Source: Panopea generosa | Lineage: Eukaryota; Mollusca; Bivalvia; Adapedonta; Hiatellidae | Assembly (NCBI GenBank): GCA_029582155.1 | Contig: CM055895.1 | Span: forward strand, 55,660,250-55,724,249 | DNA: 64,000 bases | Direction: 5' to 3' | In this document: one piece after another, positions 12,691 to 24,731 of the stretch | Position numbering within the stretch: position 1 is the first letter of the stretch | How the letters are laid out: each line of letters opens with the position of its first letter | Notes under the pieces: model-generated | What the model was told of the DNA's origin: nothing | The model's database searches: none | What the model saw: only the letters and a program-made list of their open reading frames with translations | Program-made: the position numbers and the translations under genes

Positions 12691-15228
12691 TTAAGGAAAA
12701 TTTTACGGATTTTGACATTTTATGCTTCACTGACACCCACTAATCAATAGAAGTAAACAACAGCTTTTTATTTCTGGATGGTTTGGATAATGTTTTCAGG
12801 AAAGACAATACTGCACATTCAGGTGGATTTCTTGTATATGCTTCATCTCATTTTAGACCCCAAAGATTATTAGATTTAGAAAACCTCCTCCAAGAAACAC
12901 TATGGGTTGAAATCAAAGATAAAAATAAACCTTTTTTAATATGTACAGTATATAGGCCACCTCACTTTACTGTAGACTTTTGGGCAAAATTAAACATATG
13001 TATTGAAAAAGCTTCAGAGAAAATACAAAACATCATATTAGTCGGAGATATATTCTTAGTCTGAACAACATGACTAATGTTATAACAGTTCCAATCCGTG
13101 TTAGTGACCATTCAAGTACTTTAATTGATCCCATTGCAATTTCAAACAACATTTTAACATATGAATCTGGTATTTTTGAAACAGACAGACTTATAAGTAA
13201 TCATTATGCCACATATACACATATTAAAATTGATTTTAAATGTAATGCTTCTTAAAGCGTCGCGTTTGGAACTACAAAAATACAGATTTTAATAAGCTAA
13301 ATGTCATTATACAATCAGCAGACTGGTCTTTTCTTCTTAATAACTCAGTTGATGTAGCTTGTAATTCATTCATTAGTAAATTTCTCGAAATGGCAAAATC
13401 CTGTATCCGTACCTACTTTGTAACAGTACGCCCTAGTAATAAGCCATGGTATAATTCAGAAATTCGCAGTACATCCATAAAACGCGACAGATTAAAACAA
13501 AAGGCTATTCAATCAAATAAAATGTTGGACTGGAACAACTATAAACGAACAAGAAACAAAGTAAATAACATGAAAAAAACATGCCCAAGAAATATTTTTC
13601 AATAATATTGAATATTCATTACAAGATTTAAATTCTACAGAAACCTCACAGTACTTGAAGCTGGTAAAAATGCTTATAAAAGAATATACAACAAAATGTG
13701 ATAAAATACCACCACTAAAATATGAAAACAATAATTTTTCAATTTCTGATGAAGAAATAGCCAATACCTTAAACAATTACTTCGTTTCTATCTCTACAAT
13801 TGATGATACTGACTCTGAACTTCCAAACTTTGTTTTGAAAACTGATGCCACAATTCATAATATCAATATCACAGGACAAGAAATTTCTGATGTTCTCTCC
13901 AATTTAGTTGTCAAAAAAGCTAGCGGCCCAGACGAAATAAGCCATCACATGTTAAAAGAAAGAGCTAAAACACTATGCAGACCACTTTGCATAATTTTTA
14001 ATAGGTCTCTACAAGAAAGCATATACCCAAATTGTTTAAAATAAGCAAATGTAATGCCATTATTTAAAAAAGGTGCTGAAGATATTCCATCAAACTATAG
14101 ACCTATTTCATTAATTAGCTGTATTGGTAAGGTCATGGAAAGAGTAATATTCAAGCATTTATACAATTATTTACATTTAAATAACCTGATTTATAAAAAT
14201 CAGTCAGGGTTTCTCCCTGGTCATTCAACAATTTATCAGTTAATTGACATATACCACCAAATTAGTAAGGCATTTGATGAAAAGAAAACCACCAGTATAG
14301 TTTTTTTGTGATTTATCAAAAGCATTTGACAGAGTCTGGCATTCAGGTCTCATACATAAACTGCGTCAGTACGGAGTTACAGGTAAACTTAACAGATGGA
14401 TTGAAAATTATCTAAATAATAGGACGCAAACAGTATGTATTGGCTCTTCCTTTTCAGAAACTAAATATTTAAATGCCGGTGTTCCTCAAGGCTCAGTGCT
14501 TGGCCCTCTTTTATTTTTAATTTATGTCAATGATATAGCTGAATCCTTAGTAAGTACTACCAGACTCTTTGCTGATGACAGCTCTCTTGCAGCATCATCA
14601 TTCAACACAAAAATAATTGAAACAACCATTAATTCTGATTTAAAAAAAAGATTTCTGCTTGGTCTAGACAATGGCTCGTAAAAACTTTAATCCATTAAAA
14701 ACACAAGTCGTGACTTTTTCGTTAGCTAACAAAGAACCTTCAAAATTAATCTTCGCTGGAACTGATCTAGTTTCTGTTCAGTACCATAAGCATCTTGGTG
14801 TCACTTTAAGTAAAGACGGTTCATGACATGAACATATATCAAAAATCTCTTCTTCAGCCTCAAAAGTATTAGGTTTAATGCAAATGTTAAAATTCAAATT
14901 AAAACGCTCAACACTCAATCAAATTTACATTTCTTATCTTAAACCTATATTAGAATATGCATCAGTTGTTTGGGATAGCTGCACCATTATTGAAAAATAA
15001 GCATTAGAAAAATACAATATGAAGCTGCAAGAATAGTAACTGGTCTAACACGCTCTGTCTCAATAAATAGATTATTAATTGAAATTGGCTGGGTATCTCT
15101 TTCAGACAGACGGAAAAAGCAAAAATTGATTTTAGTATATAAAGAAAAACATGTGTTTTTTTTACTTACATATCTCTCTGAATTGTTTCCTCAAACTGTT
15201 GATGAAGCTAATCCGTATAATTTGAGAA
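12690..15228 (+). pseudogene. Degenerate non-LTR retrotransposon ORF2 (endonuclease and reverse transcriptase), Jockey/CR1-like
   Basis: A single decayed LINE coding region is spread over several frames. In order: an endonuclease start motif DILCFTDTH near 12712; a GGFLVYASS block; CTVYRPP near 12946 (APE-type endonuclease); an SSTLIDPI segment near 13110; a linker with NKPWYNSEIR near 13440; then reverse transcriptase blocks ASGPDEISHHMLK, SNYRPISL (about 14091), SGFLPGHST, LSKAFDRVW, GVPQGSVLGPLLFLIYVNDI and the catalytic FADD (14568-14579). The C-terminal LEYASVVWD and EAARIVTGLTRS blocks follow. Breaks seen: a stop near 13065, a stop after 13252, an in-frame TAA at 14042, a frameshift in a T-run near 14305, a TGA near 14824 and a stop near 14998. 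The reading is cut at NPYNLR, where the 192-bp satellite begins. The motif set suggests the Jockey/CR1 group, but the clade was not determined. Confidence 0.88.
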
Positions 15229-15240
15229 TTCTTTACTTTG

Positions 15241-16775
15241 CTTTGGTGTACCCTCCGCTTCGTCCGCCTCTCCCTGCCTAATGTGTCGTCTGCAAGCTGC
15301 CATAGAACCCTATAATGACTAGAAATTCCAGCTTCTTTCCAAGATCAACTTTTATCTCCAAAGTGGTCGTTTTGTGTAGTATACCGCCTGCCTGTTTGCT
15401 TGTTCAAACTAGTTATCGTTCATGGACCTTTGCTTTGGTGTACCCTCCGCTTCGTCCGCCTCTCCCTGCCTAATGTGTCGTCTGCAAGCTGTCATAGAAA
15501 CCTATCATGACTAGAAATTCAAGCTTCTTTCCATGATCAACTCTTATCTCCCAACTGGTCGCTTTGTGTAGTATACCGCCTGCCTGTTTGCTTGTTCAAG
15601 CTGGTTATCGTTCATGGACCTTTGCTTTGGTGTACCCTCCGCTTCGTCCACCTCTCCCTTCCTAATGTGTCGTCTGCAAGCTGTCATAAAACCCTATCAT
15701 GACAAGAAATTCAAGTTTTTTTCCCAGATCAACATTCATCTCCCAACTGGTCGCTTTGTGTAGTATACCGCCTGCCTGTTTGCTTGTTCTATCTGGTTAT
15801 CGTTCATGGACCTTTGTTTTGGTGTACCCTCCGCTTCGTCCGCCTCTCCCTGTCTAACGTGTCGTCTGCAAGCTGCCATAGAACCCTGTCATGACAAGAA
15901 ATTCAAGTTTTTTTCCCAGATCAACATTCATCTCCCAACTGGTCGCTTTGTGTAGTATACCGCCTGCCTGTTCGCTTGTTCTAGTTGGTTATCGTTCATG
16001 GACCTTTGCTTTGGTGTACCCTCCGCTTCGTCCACCTCTCCCTGCCTAATGTGTCGTCTGCAAGCTGCCATAGAACCTTATCATGACTAGAAATTCAAGC
16101 TTCTTTCCCAGATCAACATTCATCTCCCAAGTGGTCGATTTGTGTAGTATACCGCCTGCCTGTTCGCTTGTTCTAGTTGGTTATCGTTCATGGACCTTTG
16201 CTTTGGTGTACCCTCCGCTTCGTCCACCTCTCCCTGCCTAATGTGTCGTCTGCAAGCTGCCATAGAACCCTGTCATGACAAGAAATTCAAGTTTTTTTCC
16301 CAGATCAACATTCATCTCCCAACTGGTCGCTTTGTGTAGTATACCGCCTGCCTGTTCGCTTGTTCTAGTTGGTTATCGTTCATGGACCTTTGCTTTGGTG
16401 TACCCTCCGCTTCGTCCGCCTCTCCCTGCCTAATGTGTCGTCTGCAAGCTGTCATAAAACCCTATCATGACAAGAAATTCCAGCTTCTTTCTAAGATCAA
16501 CTCTTATCTCCCAACTGGTCGCTTTGTGTAGTATACCGCCTGTCTGTTTGCTTGTTCTAGTTGGTTATCGTTCATGGACCTTTGCTTTGGTGTACTCCCC
16601 GCTTCGTTCGCCTCTCTCTGCCTAATGTGTCGTCTGCAAGCTGCCATAGAACCCTATCATGACAAGAAATTCCAGCTTCTTTCCAAGATCAACTCTTATC
16701 TCCCAACTGGTCGCTTTGTGTAGTATACCGCCTGCCTGTTTGCTTGTTCTACCTTTGCTGTGGTGTAACCTCTTC
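15241..16775. repeat. 192-bp satellite, about eight tandem copies
   Basis: The anchor CTTTGGTGTACCCTCC recurs at 15241, 15433, 15625, 15817, 16009, 16201, 16393 and 16585, an exact 192-bp period every time. A final partial unit near 16758 is deleted and degenerate. Copies differ at a few percent of sites. The monomer is pyrimidine-rich on this strand and noticeably GC-richer than its surroundings. No coding potential was seen. Confidence 0.96.
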
Positions 16776-16899
16776 GCTTCTTCGGAAACAACTTCCTTAT
16801 ATTTGATATAAATTCAGGTCATCTGAAAAACATAAAAACATAATTATGATAGTCTTTCAATACCGGATTTTTACATAGACATGATTGAAACGTGGTTAG

Positions 16900-17500
16900 A
16901 TATTAAAAATAGGAGAATATCGAAAATTCAAAACGTTTGAACAAATTCGAAAGCAAATCATATGGGGTAATCAAGAAATTATGTTGTTGTTTTTTTTAAC
17001 GAAAGCTTGGTCTTCAAAGTATGGATTAAATCCGGAATTCTCTTTATAAATGACATTATCGATAACAACGGCGAAATAAGTGAAAATATAATTTACAAAA
17101 AAAACAAAAAAAACAAAAACAACAAACATAACTGGATTACGAAATTAAGTAAAGCGAAACTAGCAATACCAACCTCACGGAAAACTATTTTGAAATCACA
17201 TTGTTCTATACGATCAAAAGTCAAAACAAACCTTACTTTAAAATTACGTTTAGCGAACAGAAAAAGTTCTAGAACTTGTAAACACAGTACAAACAACAAA
17301 ATATTCTATAACCAACTTATAAGTCGTAAATTGTCTATTCCTAATATAAATACATGATTGAATACATATTTTGATAATATAATAAATTGGGAAAATGTAT
17401 ATAAAGCTATACACAAATTAGAAGACAATCGTACATTATTAACTATTGTTAATTGTTACACAATCTATCGTTTGTATTTCTAATTAATCTTAATTTTTAT
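16900..17500 (+). pseudogene. C-terminal remnant of a second LINE family
   Basis: A frame near 16940 reads EQIRKQIIWGNQEI. After a frameshift in a T-run, the frame at 17007-17357 reads VFKVWIKSGILFINDI, followed by a lysine/asparagine-rich stretch, NWITKLSKAKLAIP and FYNQLISRK. The next stretch (about 17360-17430) retains NWENVYKAIHKLEDN. WGN followed by WIKSGI..INDI is the usual C-terminal end of many invertebrate LINE reverse transcriptases. It is a different family from the element at 12.7 kb. Function is lost. Confidence 0.7.
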
Positions 17501-19140
17501 GTATATTAATTGAATAAAGTTTTATATATAAAAAAAAAAGTTTGATTTATGACACATTCCGCCTTGTTTCTTCTCCAAGATTTCCCTTCTTCTACAATAG
17601 ACTCCTCCTCCCTTGCCATTGGCTGTATTAGTTCGATTGTCTGCAGTTGACCATTTCTCTGCCTGCTCTGCACTCCAATGCCTTCTCTTCTGGTGGTTGC
17701 ATATGCTTATGACGTCTCTACAATTTAGTCCACTCTGGCCACAATATGGCCACTTTCCAACGAAACTGAATCTCAGTGCCATTTAAACAAGCACCTGGTG
17801 AGTCTCCCAGTGTCATAAGCAACATCGCCTTTGCTATTTTGAACTCTCCAACTAGTAAATATATATTTCCTGATGTATAAAAACCTAGTCCTGCAAAACT
17901 TGTTGATAAACTTAGCTATACACTATGGTTTGTGTTGATAACACGACTGTACGTGTTGGAAATTCATCTAGCATCCGTGGCTAGATGAGTCGAAACAGTA
18001 GTCCATTATTGCAGCGAGTGACTTAATTACAGAGACTGGTAGACTGATACCATATACAGCTGAAATTTTGGTAACACCTTTAGTATTTCATTGATAACTA
18101 TTTAACTCTCTGTCTGATAAAAAATGATTTTTATCTTCCGTATTAAAATTATTACGGGTTGAAAACGAAACTGTTGGAATTTTATGATTTAAAAAAACCC
18201 AGATGAAGTAAGTTTTCCATCGGTGGTGAAAATTTGATATAGATATTTAAAGAAGTTTTTTAATTTTAAAAATTGGCTAAAAATGAGAAAATGATCATAA
18301 AAAAAATTGTAACCGTACAAATTCTTTTTTTTTTTAAATTTAAAAGTGTAAAGTTCACCACCCAAAGTTATCAATCAAGTCCTTAATTTTGATACAAAAA
18401 TCTTAAAAATATGTTGGTTGGTTCAGCAGGAGTTTTAGAAAACGCCAACTATGCCACTTGAAATTTAGATAAGTCCTTGCAGCTGCCTATCTCTGTGTGT
18501 ATGTCTCTGGGTCTGGGAACTTATTTTCAACGTCAGTCTGACCTTTCAGTCGTCGAATCTAAACTCTCGCTTTTGCCGAAATGAAAATATGCACATGTTA
18601 ATAAAGGGAAACAACTCGGAAATACACAAGGTATACTGGTAGTTGCAGTTCTCGTCCGTGATACCGGTTCTTCAAGCTCTCTTCCGTGAAACTGTGTTTT
18701 TGTTCGTTCTCTTTCGTTATAAGTGCCACCTCAAGTTTGAGCTGTGTGTTTTCAATTGTTGTTAGCCTCTTCCGATCTCTGCACCGATATCATAATTTTG
18801 ATTAATGGTTTTATGTGCGTTGTTAAAAAACATGTTATTTTATATAAATGAATAGCTTGTAAATACAACATGTTTACAATAAATATTTTATTAACTTAGT
18901 CAGCGTTTTCCTGCATAACTCGATTTTGGTCAGCGTTTTCTTCATATTTTGAACTGAAAAATAAGCCAATAAAACAAACATATGCATATATTTTTTATGG
19001 ATGTTATTCAAATACGAATTATTTAACATAAAACATAACTTTAAATAAAAAAAAAAACTGTTTACAATAATAATAGTATTGACTTTTTCAGCGTTTCCCG
19101 ACTGGTCAGCATTTTCCTGACATAATTTGGTCAGCCCATA
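17500..19140. other. Mostly unassigned; recurring GTCAGCGTTTTC words
   Basis: GTCAGCGTTTTCCTG or variants occur at about 18900, 18930, 19087, 19105 and 19161. A cysteine-containing - strand frame at 17522-17782 is not recognisable. No gene is called. Confidence 0.4.
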
Positions 19141-19149
19141 GCTGACGCC

Positions 19150-19789
19150 AGCCATGAAAGTCAGCGTTTTAGAGTGGCCGGTCGGGAAGGCCGAGCAGAG
19201 GTCGAGTATAAGTCGGGGCTGCGTTCAGTTCGGTCAAACGTTTGATAACGTTAGTTAACATATTTTCCTGGACACTGGCTCAACCTCATTAGAACGCAGT
19301 ACGCGTTAATTTTAGGGAACCAGGCATTAAACGTGTTTGCTGATTAACGGTGCTGAAAGCAGCCCGGGATGTGTGACGGGATGTGGTTTTGAAGTAGTCC
19401 GGAAGGGTCTTGAGTTGATATAGTATGGTCCGCTAGAGGTTTGGCAGGGGTCCTTTTCCGTCGAGCTTGGTCGCAGAATTTGGCCGGTCGGGGAGATCGA
19501 GGTACTCAGCTCGGCGGTGAGAACGGGCCATTATATAAACGGTTTAGGATAAAGTATGAAAGACATAAAAGTAAACGTAAAAATTCAGCTGTCACAAATA
19601 CATGTATACGCAACGTGTAATGTTCTTTATTGTGTGGACGTTAATATAACACAAGAATCAGCAGTGTGTATATGATGTTAACTACTGAAGGCTAAAAATA
19701 AGAATTGATTATACATGCTATCAAAGAAGTCTAATAGCTGACAAATAGAGAGGCGGAGCTAATGATTATCAATAGTGCATCATATTACA
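19150..19789 (-). mobile_element. Probable 3' LTR of the Gypsy relic, with polypurine tract just upstream
   Basis: On the - strand a polypurine tract (GAAAGGGAGA, about 19790-19799) is followed directly by TGTAATATGATG, the expected start of an LTR, at 19789. About 240 bp into it is TTTATATAATGG (around 19535), a plausible TATA box. A GC-richer block (about 19150-19520) that could be R-U5 follows. The inner end was not fixed because no second LTR is present to compare. The left coordinate is an estimate. Confidence 0.55.
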
Positions 19790-19799
19790 TCTCCCTTTC

Positions 19800-20447
19800 G
19801 AAGAGAAAATACGTAGTTTTACATTACGTACTTTGACACTCAGAATTTATAGTCCTTTGAGGTAAACATTTTATCTTAGTTTCTCACACCGTCAGTTTGT
19901 AATGGTTACTCGCCATCTCTAATTGACATTAATTTCACCAGAAAGTTTGTAAGCACTGTGGTCTTACCAAGCTGCACTGTATGTGATCCTAATTAATTAA
20001 CTTCAATGTTCACATGTCAAGCCGAAACTAATGTTCCAATATGAACTTGATGTTGGCACGACTGTAGGTGTTATTTATAGTGGATTCTATGTCAGTAACA
20101 TTTATACCATACAGATTGCTATTCTAAGATTATATGAAAACTAAATCTAAATGATTAATTGAAAAAGAGTTAACATATAACATGTATAACATAATTAACA
20201 GGAAAAACCTCAATATTTGCTTTGTTAGTGCTAGCTTAAAACAGCAAATATATTTTTGAGATAATTCTTAAAGGAAGTATGATATATGCTTTTCATAATT
20301 CTATTTTAATACTTTGCTCTATTGAGGTTATGCTGTCAACATACACTTTCTAGAGTTAAGAGGTTGCTAACTCTCAAACTGTCTGATCTTTACCGTTAGA
20401 ACACATGCATGCAAGTAATACACTTTTTTAATCACTTCACAAAGTTA
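19800..20447. other. Gypsy element interior between pol and polypurine tract
   Basis: About 650 bp downstream of pol in element orientation. No open frame and no envelope-like sequence was seen. It is probably untranslated or decayed element sequence. Confidence 0.5.
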
Positions 20448-21852
20448 TTATCCCTGTATCTTGCTGGTCTTATAAGTGTATCTGGGGCGTAGTGACCTTG
20501 TAGTAACCTGTGAGTGGGTGCTATCACTGTAACTTGGTGAATTGCCTTCTGTGGCTGTTGCATCTTGTTCACTGAGCAAATGGTAATTATAAGCATCCTC
20601 AATGATCACAACCGGTTCATTGGTATGGTTGTGTGCCATTTTCTGTAGTTATATTATATGACCTTGGTGAAGAATGTTTGCTGTCAATCACAACTGGTTC
20701 CCACGTTCTATCTCTCCAATAACGTATAGAGTCACCATCATTCAGAAGTTTGAGATTTTTGGCACCTTTGTCATAGAAATATTTTTGTTTTTCTTGCCTT
20801 TTGAGTAATTGGTCACGAGCATTGCGCGAAATTTCTGGCATTACCAATGATGATTTTGTAGGCATTTTATCTCGTAACCTTCTATTAAATAACATTTGCG
20901 CTGGTGAATATTCGCATCCAGTTATTGTATTTCTGTGTTCTAGTAGCGCGTTATTTTCATCTTTGCCCTCTTCATAAGCTTTTTTGAACAGCTTTTTCAC
21001 AGTTTGTATTGTTCTCTCGGCAAGCCCGTTACTTTGACTGTGTGTGGGACTTATCGTAGTTATCTTGAACTTGTTTTCATTCGCCAAATGTCTTAATTCT
21101 CTGCTATTGAATGGCATATTGTCGGCAATTATTTCTTCAGGAATCCCATGTACGGCAAAAATTGCTAACAACGCTCTTTGTAACGACTTTGCGGTTTTTC
21201 CGTTTAGCTTTCTAATTTCAACAACTATGACATAGTCTTTCTTTCTATATTCAAACAGATCGACCTGCGGTTTTTGAAATGGTCGTTCTGGAACAGAGAA
21301 TTGCTTGAGTGGTTCCTTTAGATTTTTTCTCTTGAATTTGTTACATGTAGCGCATTTCGAGCATATTCTTTCAATATCATATTCCATTCTAGGCCAATAC
21401 ATTGCCTCAATTGCCCTAAACTTTGTTTAGGCTATTCCCATGTGACTTTCATGAAGCAGTTTCAACATTTGACTTCTTAATTCACGTGGTATTATAACTC
21501 TTTCACCTGACAACAGTACATTATCGATTATGTGTATGTCTGTTTTAAAATTACAATACGGGCGAATGCTCTCTAGTAAACTTTTCATGTGATTAGGCCA
21601 TCCTTCAGTGATCGTCATATTTAACTGTACAAGATCGCTGTCAGTTGCAGTAGCGGATCTAATCTCGTTCATTTGTTCATCACTCAATGGGAGATTATTA
21701 ACAACGGAATGAATCATAATGTCCATTTCTTCATTGATTGTGTTGTCCCGTGTGTCTGTTTCGTCGAGGTATGCACATGATAATGTGTCTGCAACATACA
21801 TGCCCCATATAATGATAAATTTATTAACGTTAAAATTCCCAGAGTTCACCAA
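20448..21852 (-). pseudogene. Ty3/Gypsy retrotransposon pol, 3' part (RNase H end, integrase), broken
   Basis: Read on the - strand. The 21427-21852 segment begins with YVADTLSCAYL, the end of the RNase H/connection region, and reaches the integrase zinc-finger histidines (LLHESHMG). An in-frame TAA (21427-21429) interrupts it, and the same frame resumes in the 20617-21402 segment. There, residues of that segment include the CSKCATC zinc-finger cysteines (C17, C20) and the catalytic triad D48, D94 and E129 (spacing 35). The usual S before the second Asp is A, and the following G is M. A frame change near 20630 separates the C-terminal tail (20448-20639, TTRSLRPRYTYKTS). The 5' side is truncated at about 21860: no gag, protease or reverse transcriptase was recognised. 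Confidence 0.9.
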
Positions 21853-21963
21853 CAGCCGAATTCCTTTGATTGTGGATTATTTGCGATTGCGAATGTAGTA
21901 GAGTTGCGTCATTTACCCCTTTCATTTTATTTTTGAAACATAAAATTATATACTGTACCAGCA

Positions 21964-22224
21964 ATGCGCCAGCATTTTATTAATTGCATTGAAAGTAGTA
22001 AAATGACACCTTTTCCAAAGGAACCCAAGCACGGAAGAAATTTAAGTATTTTGTGCTTCAACCCTAAAGTTATATCCATCCAATTGTGGTGCCACTGCAG
22101 AATGCCAGATTTTGGTGACAATCTCATTTCATGTCAAAATTTTAAATGTAAGCATATGGTACCATTATCAATGTGTAAATCGAAATCACTTGACATTCTG
22201 GAGTTGTTCGTCTTGTTTAAATGA
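21964..22224 (+). pseudogene. Possible PHD-like zinc-finger tail of a transposon-encoded protein
   Basis: An 86-codon frame with MRQHFINCIESSKMTPFP, then WCHCRMPDFGDNLISC and a further cysteine pair. The spacing resembles the degenerate PHD-type fingers that follow the RxH..C.E...MTPFP motif at the ends of some invertebrate transposon proteins. The element was not identified. It lies about 110 bp from the truncated end of the Gypsy relic, in opposite orientation. It could also be chance similarity. Confidence 0.3.
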
Positions 22225-23268
22225 AAATGAAATATAGATATTTTCATAGTTAAACTATGGCATCAGATTATCGTAACTCTTATATTAATGAACTATCGTG
22301 TAGTATATATTATATTCCCCTTTCTTTTGTATCATTTCTTTGTATCTGAATGGTTTTACCTTTTGTTGTTACATGTTGTATTATTTCGTTAAAATATATA
22401 ACTATGATTCGTAAAGGTTAACCTTCTATACACAGCAAAGTAGCTGCATGCACACAACGTTGAATTCTTTATTCGTTTAACTTTGTTATAAAGTTTTGTA
22501 ACTTCTTGTAAATATTCTCTAAATCTTACAACGTGCGGTGAATACGCCACACCGGTAAAATCGCTAGGCTTATGTCCTCTGTATCGAGCAAAATAAACAA
22601 TTATATTGTATTGATTTTGTTATGATTTTCATTGTTATAGATTAAGCATATCTTAAACTTGGTAGAAAATGATTAAAACCGTGGTTATTTACAAAGGCTA
22701 TACTTTAAATAACTATTCAAACTCAGCCGGAATTAGAAAAAAACGGCGAGAAATCGTCAAAAACGTCATAAAAAGGTAAATTTCAAGACCAAATTTAAGG
22801 CATAATTTTATTTCTTTCATGTATTTTCTTAATACATATGTCAAGGGCAGTACATACTTATTGGATTAGGGCAGTTTAACACCATAAACACTAGTTTATA
22901 CGCCACATTTGTCTTTTCCCTACAGCCGGAAAAGTGACCGGGTTTTAGTAGAACCCATATTTTTTGTTTATACGAGTTACCTCCCTTCTATCGGAGAGCT
23001 CTTCTTAGTAAAGATAAACGCGAATTAGAACGGCGGAGATTTTTTTTAGGAGAAAGTTAGTGCATTATGTAAGTACTTTCATTTAAATAATTTATTTTCC
23101 GTTAATTAAAGTACAATTTAAAATGTTTTAAAGTATTTATAATTATGTACATTGTGATAAAATATCGTATGTACGGTACCAGGCTGGTATTCCAGGGTTG
23201 CACAGGGCGCGCAACTGGGAATGACAACTTTGTGAATTCTGATTCACAGCAAATACATTAAAGTAGAT
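22225..23268. other. No recognised feature
   Basis: AT-rich sequence left of the 100-bp array. A slightly GC-richer patch at 22925-23040 has no recognisable coding potential. Confidence 0.45.
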
Positions 23269-23868
23269 TCATCATCGGGAAAAGTTAAACATAAAGTTCT
23301 CTACTTTGCATGTAGTACTACATAGTCATATCTAAATTTTCGCATGTACTCATTTCAAGTCATTATATTCATCATCGGGAAAAGTTAAACATAAAGTTCT
23401 CTACTTTGCATGTAGTACTACATAGTCATATCGAAATTTTCGCATGTACTCATTTCCAGTCATTATATTCATCATCGGGAAAAGTTAAACATAAAGTTCT
23501 CTACTTTGCATGTAGTACTACATAGTCATATCGAAATTTTCGCATGTACTCATTTCAAGTCATTATATTCATCATCGGGAAAAGTTAAACATAAAGTTCT
23601 CTACTTTGCATGTAGTACTACATAGTCATATCGAAATTTTCGCATGTACTCATTTCAAGTCATTATATTCATCATCGGGAAAAGTTAAACATAAAGTTCT
23701 CTACTTTGCATGTAGTACTACATAGTCATATCTAAATTTTCGCATGTACTCATTTCAAGTCATTATATTCATCATCGGGAAAAGTTAAACATAAAGTTCT
23801 CTACTTTGCATGTAGTACTACATAGTCATATCGAAATTTTCGCATGTACTCATTTCAAGTCATTATAT
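23269..23868. repeat. Six tandem copies of an exactly 100-bp unit
   Basis: ATCATCGGGAAAAG starts at 23271, 23371, 23471, 23571, 23671 and 23771, so the period is exactly 100 bp. Copies differ at only one or two sites (for example TCTAAA versus TCGAAA, TTTCAAG versus TTTCCAG). Every unit holds the perfect palindrome ATGTAGTACTACAT. Near-identity implies recent amplification or strong homogenisation. Confidence 0.97.
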
Positions 23869-24111
23869 CATCGTTAAATCGTTGAAAAAACTATAAACAT
23901 GATAAATGTCTCAATTTTTTTTTAAATGGTTGAAATACATCTCATTATCATTAATACTTCGAATCTACCAAAATGTGACAAAATTGCTATTTAAATCGGA
24001 GTGGTAAACTTGAAATGAAATTCCCATTCTGAAATTACACAACACTGAAATACTGCTTGACAACTTTCCCAGATGACATGCTGTTGTATCTATCCATACA
24101 TTGTTTTGTCT

Positions 24112-24731
24112 CGCAATCAAGTTTGTTCAGTGCGTCCACTATGAGGCAACCTTAAAAATAAAGAAATTCAAATTACGCATATTTGTATTGGCAAGCTAGT
24201 TTCAGAGTTATTTTTACAATGCTAGCTGTTTTTGACAAATCACGCGTTCTGATTCAGGAAAACCCTGGTCAGGTGGTACTACTAAGTTACATAAATGCTT
24301 TAATTGGTTATTAATGTTATAATGTTATACTGATGCAATCGCATAGATGATTATGATCACATACATAATTTTCCACGAAGCAATCTTGTAGTTTGAAGAC
24401 AACATCTGTGAAAACAAACGTATGCTGCAACAATAGCACTGATATACCTTTTTTTATTGAATTTTTAACTGTTGTTAAATTTGCTTTTTTTTATCTTTAA
24501 TAAACGCCCCCACCTTTGTTTTGAAGTTGCAAACTAAAGTTGCAGCTTTGATCAAGAAATTTGTGTGAAACAGGAAGTAAAACTGTTTTAAGTAAAATAT
24601 GTATTTTTTTATTCAAGTTTTTTAAGTTTAAAACTAGTCAACTGGTGACTCCCAGATTTTGAAAATGACCCCCAGATTTTTAATCAGTGGGTCATCAATG
24701 ACCCCCAAAAATCTGGAGCTGGAGAAAAAAC
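24112..24731 (+). mobile_element. hAT-like non-autonomous element, internally deleted copy A
   Basis: Homologous, in inverted orientation, to 32963-34206. Shared blocks include GTTCAGTGCGTCCACTATGA, TGATCACATACATAATTTTCC, the segment ending GAAACAGGAAGTAAAACTG, and the repeated ATGACCCCCAGATTTT motif. It lacks about 600 bp of the partner's centre (around 24450-24540) and its left end has diverged. The right end, GGAGCTGGAGAAAAAAC, abuts a LINE fragment. Confidence 0.72.

Noticed and set aside
17093..17299. Hydrophobic reverse-strand frame resembling a membrane peptide
   Set aside because: It is the complement of the lysine-rich LINE C-terminal remnant.
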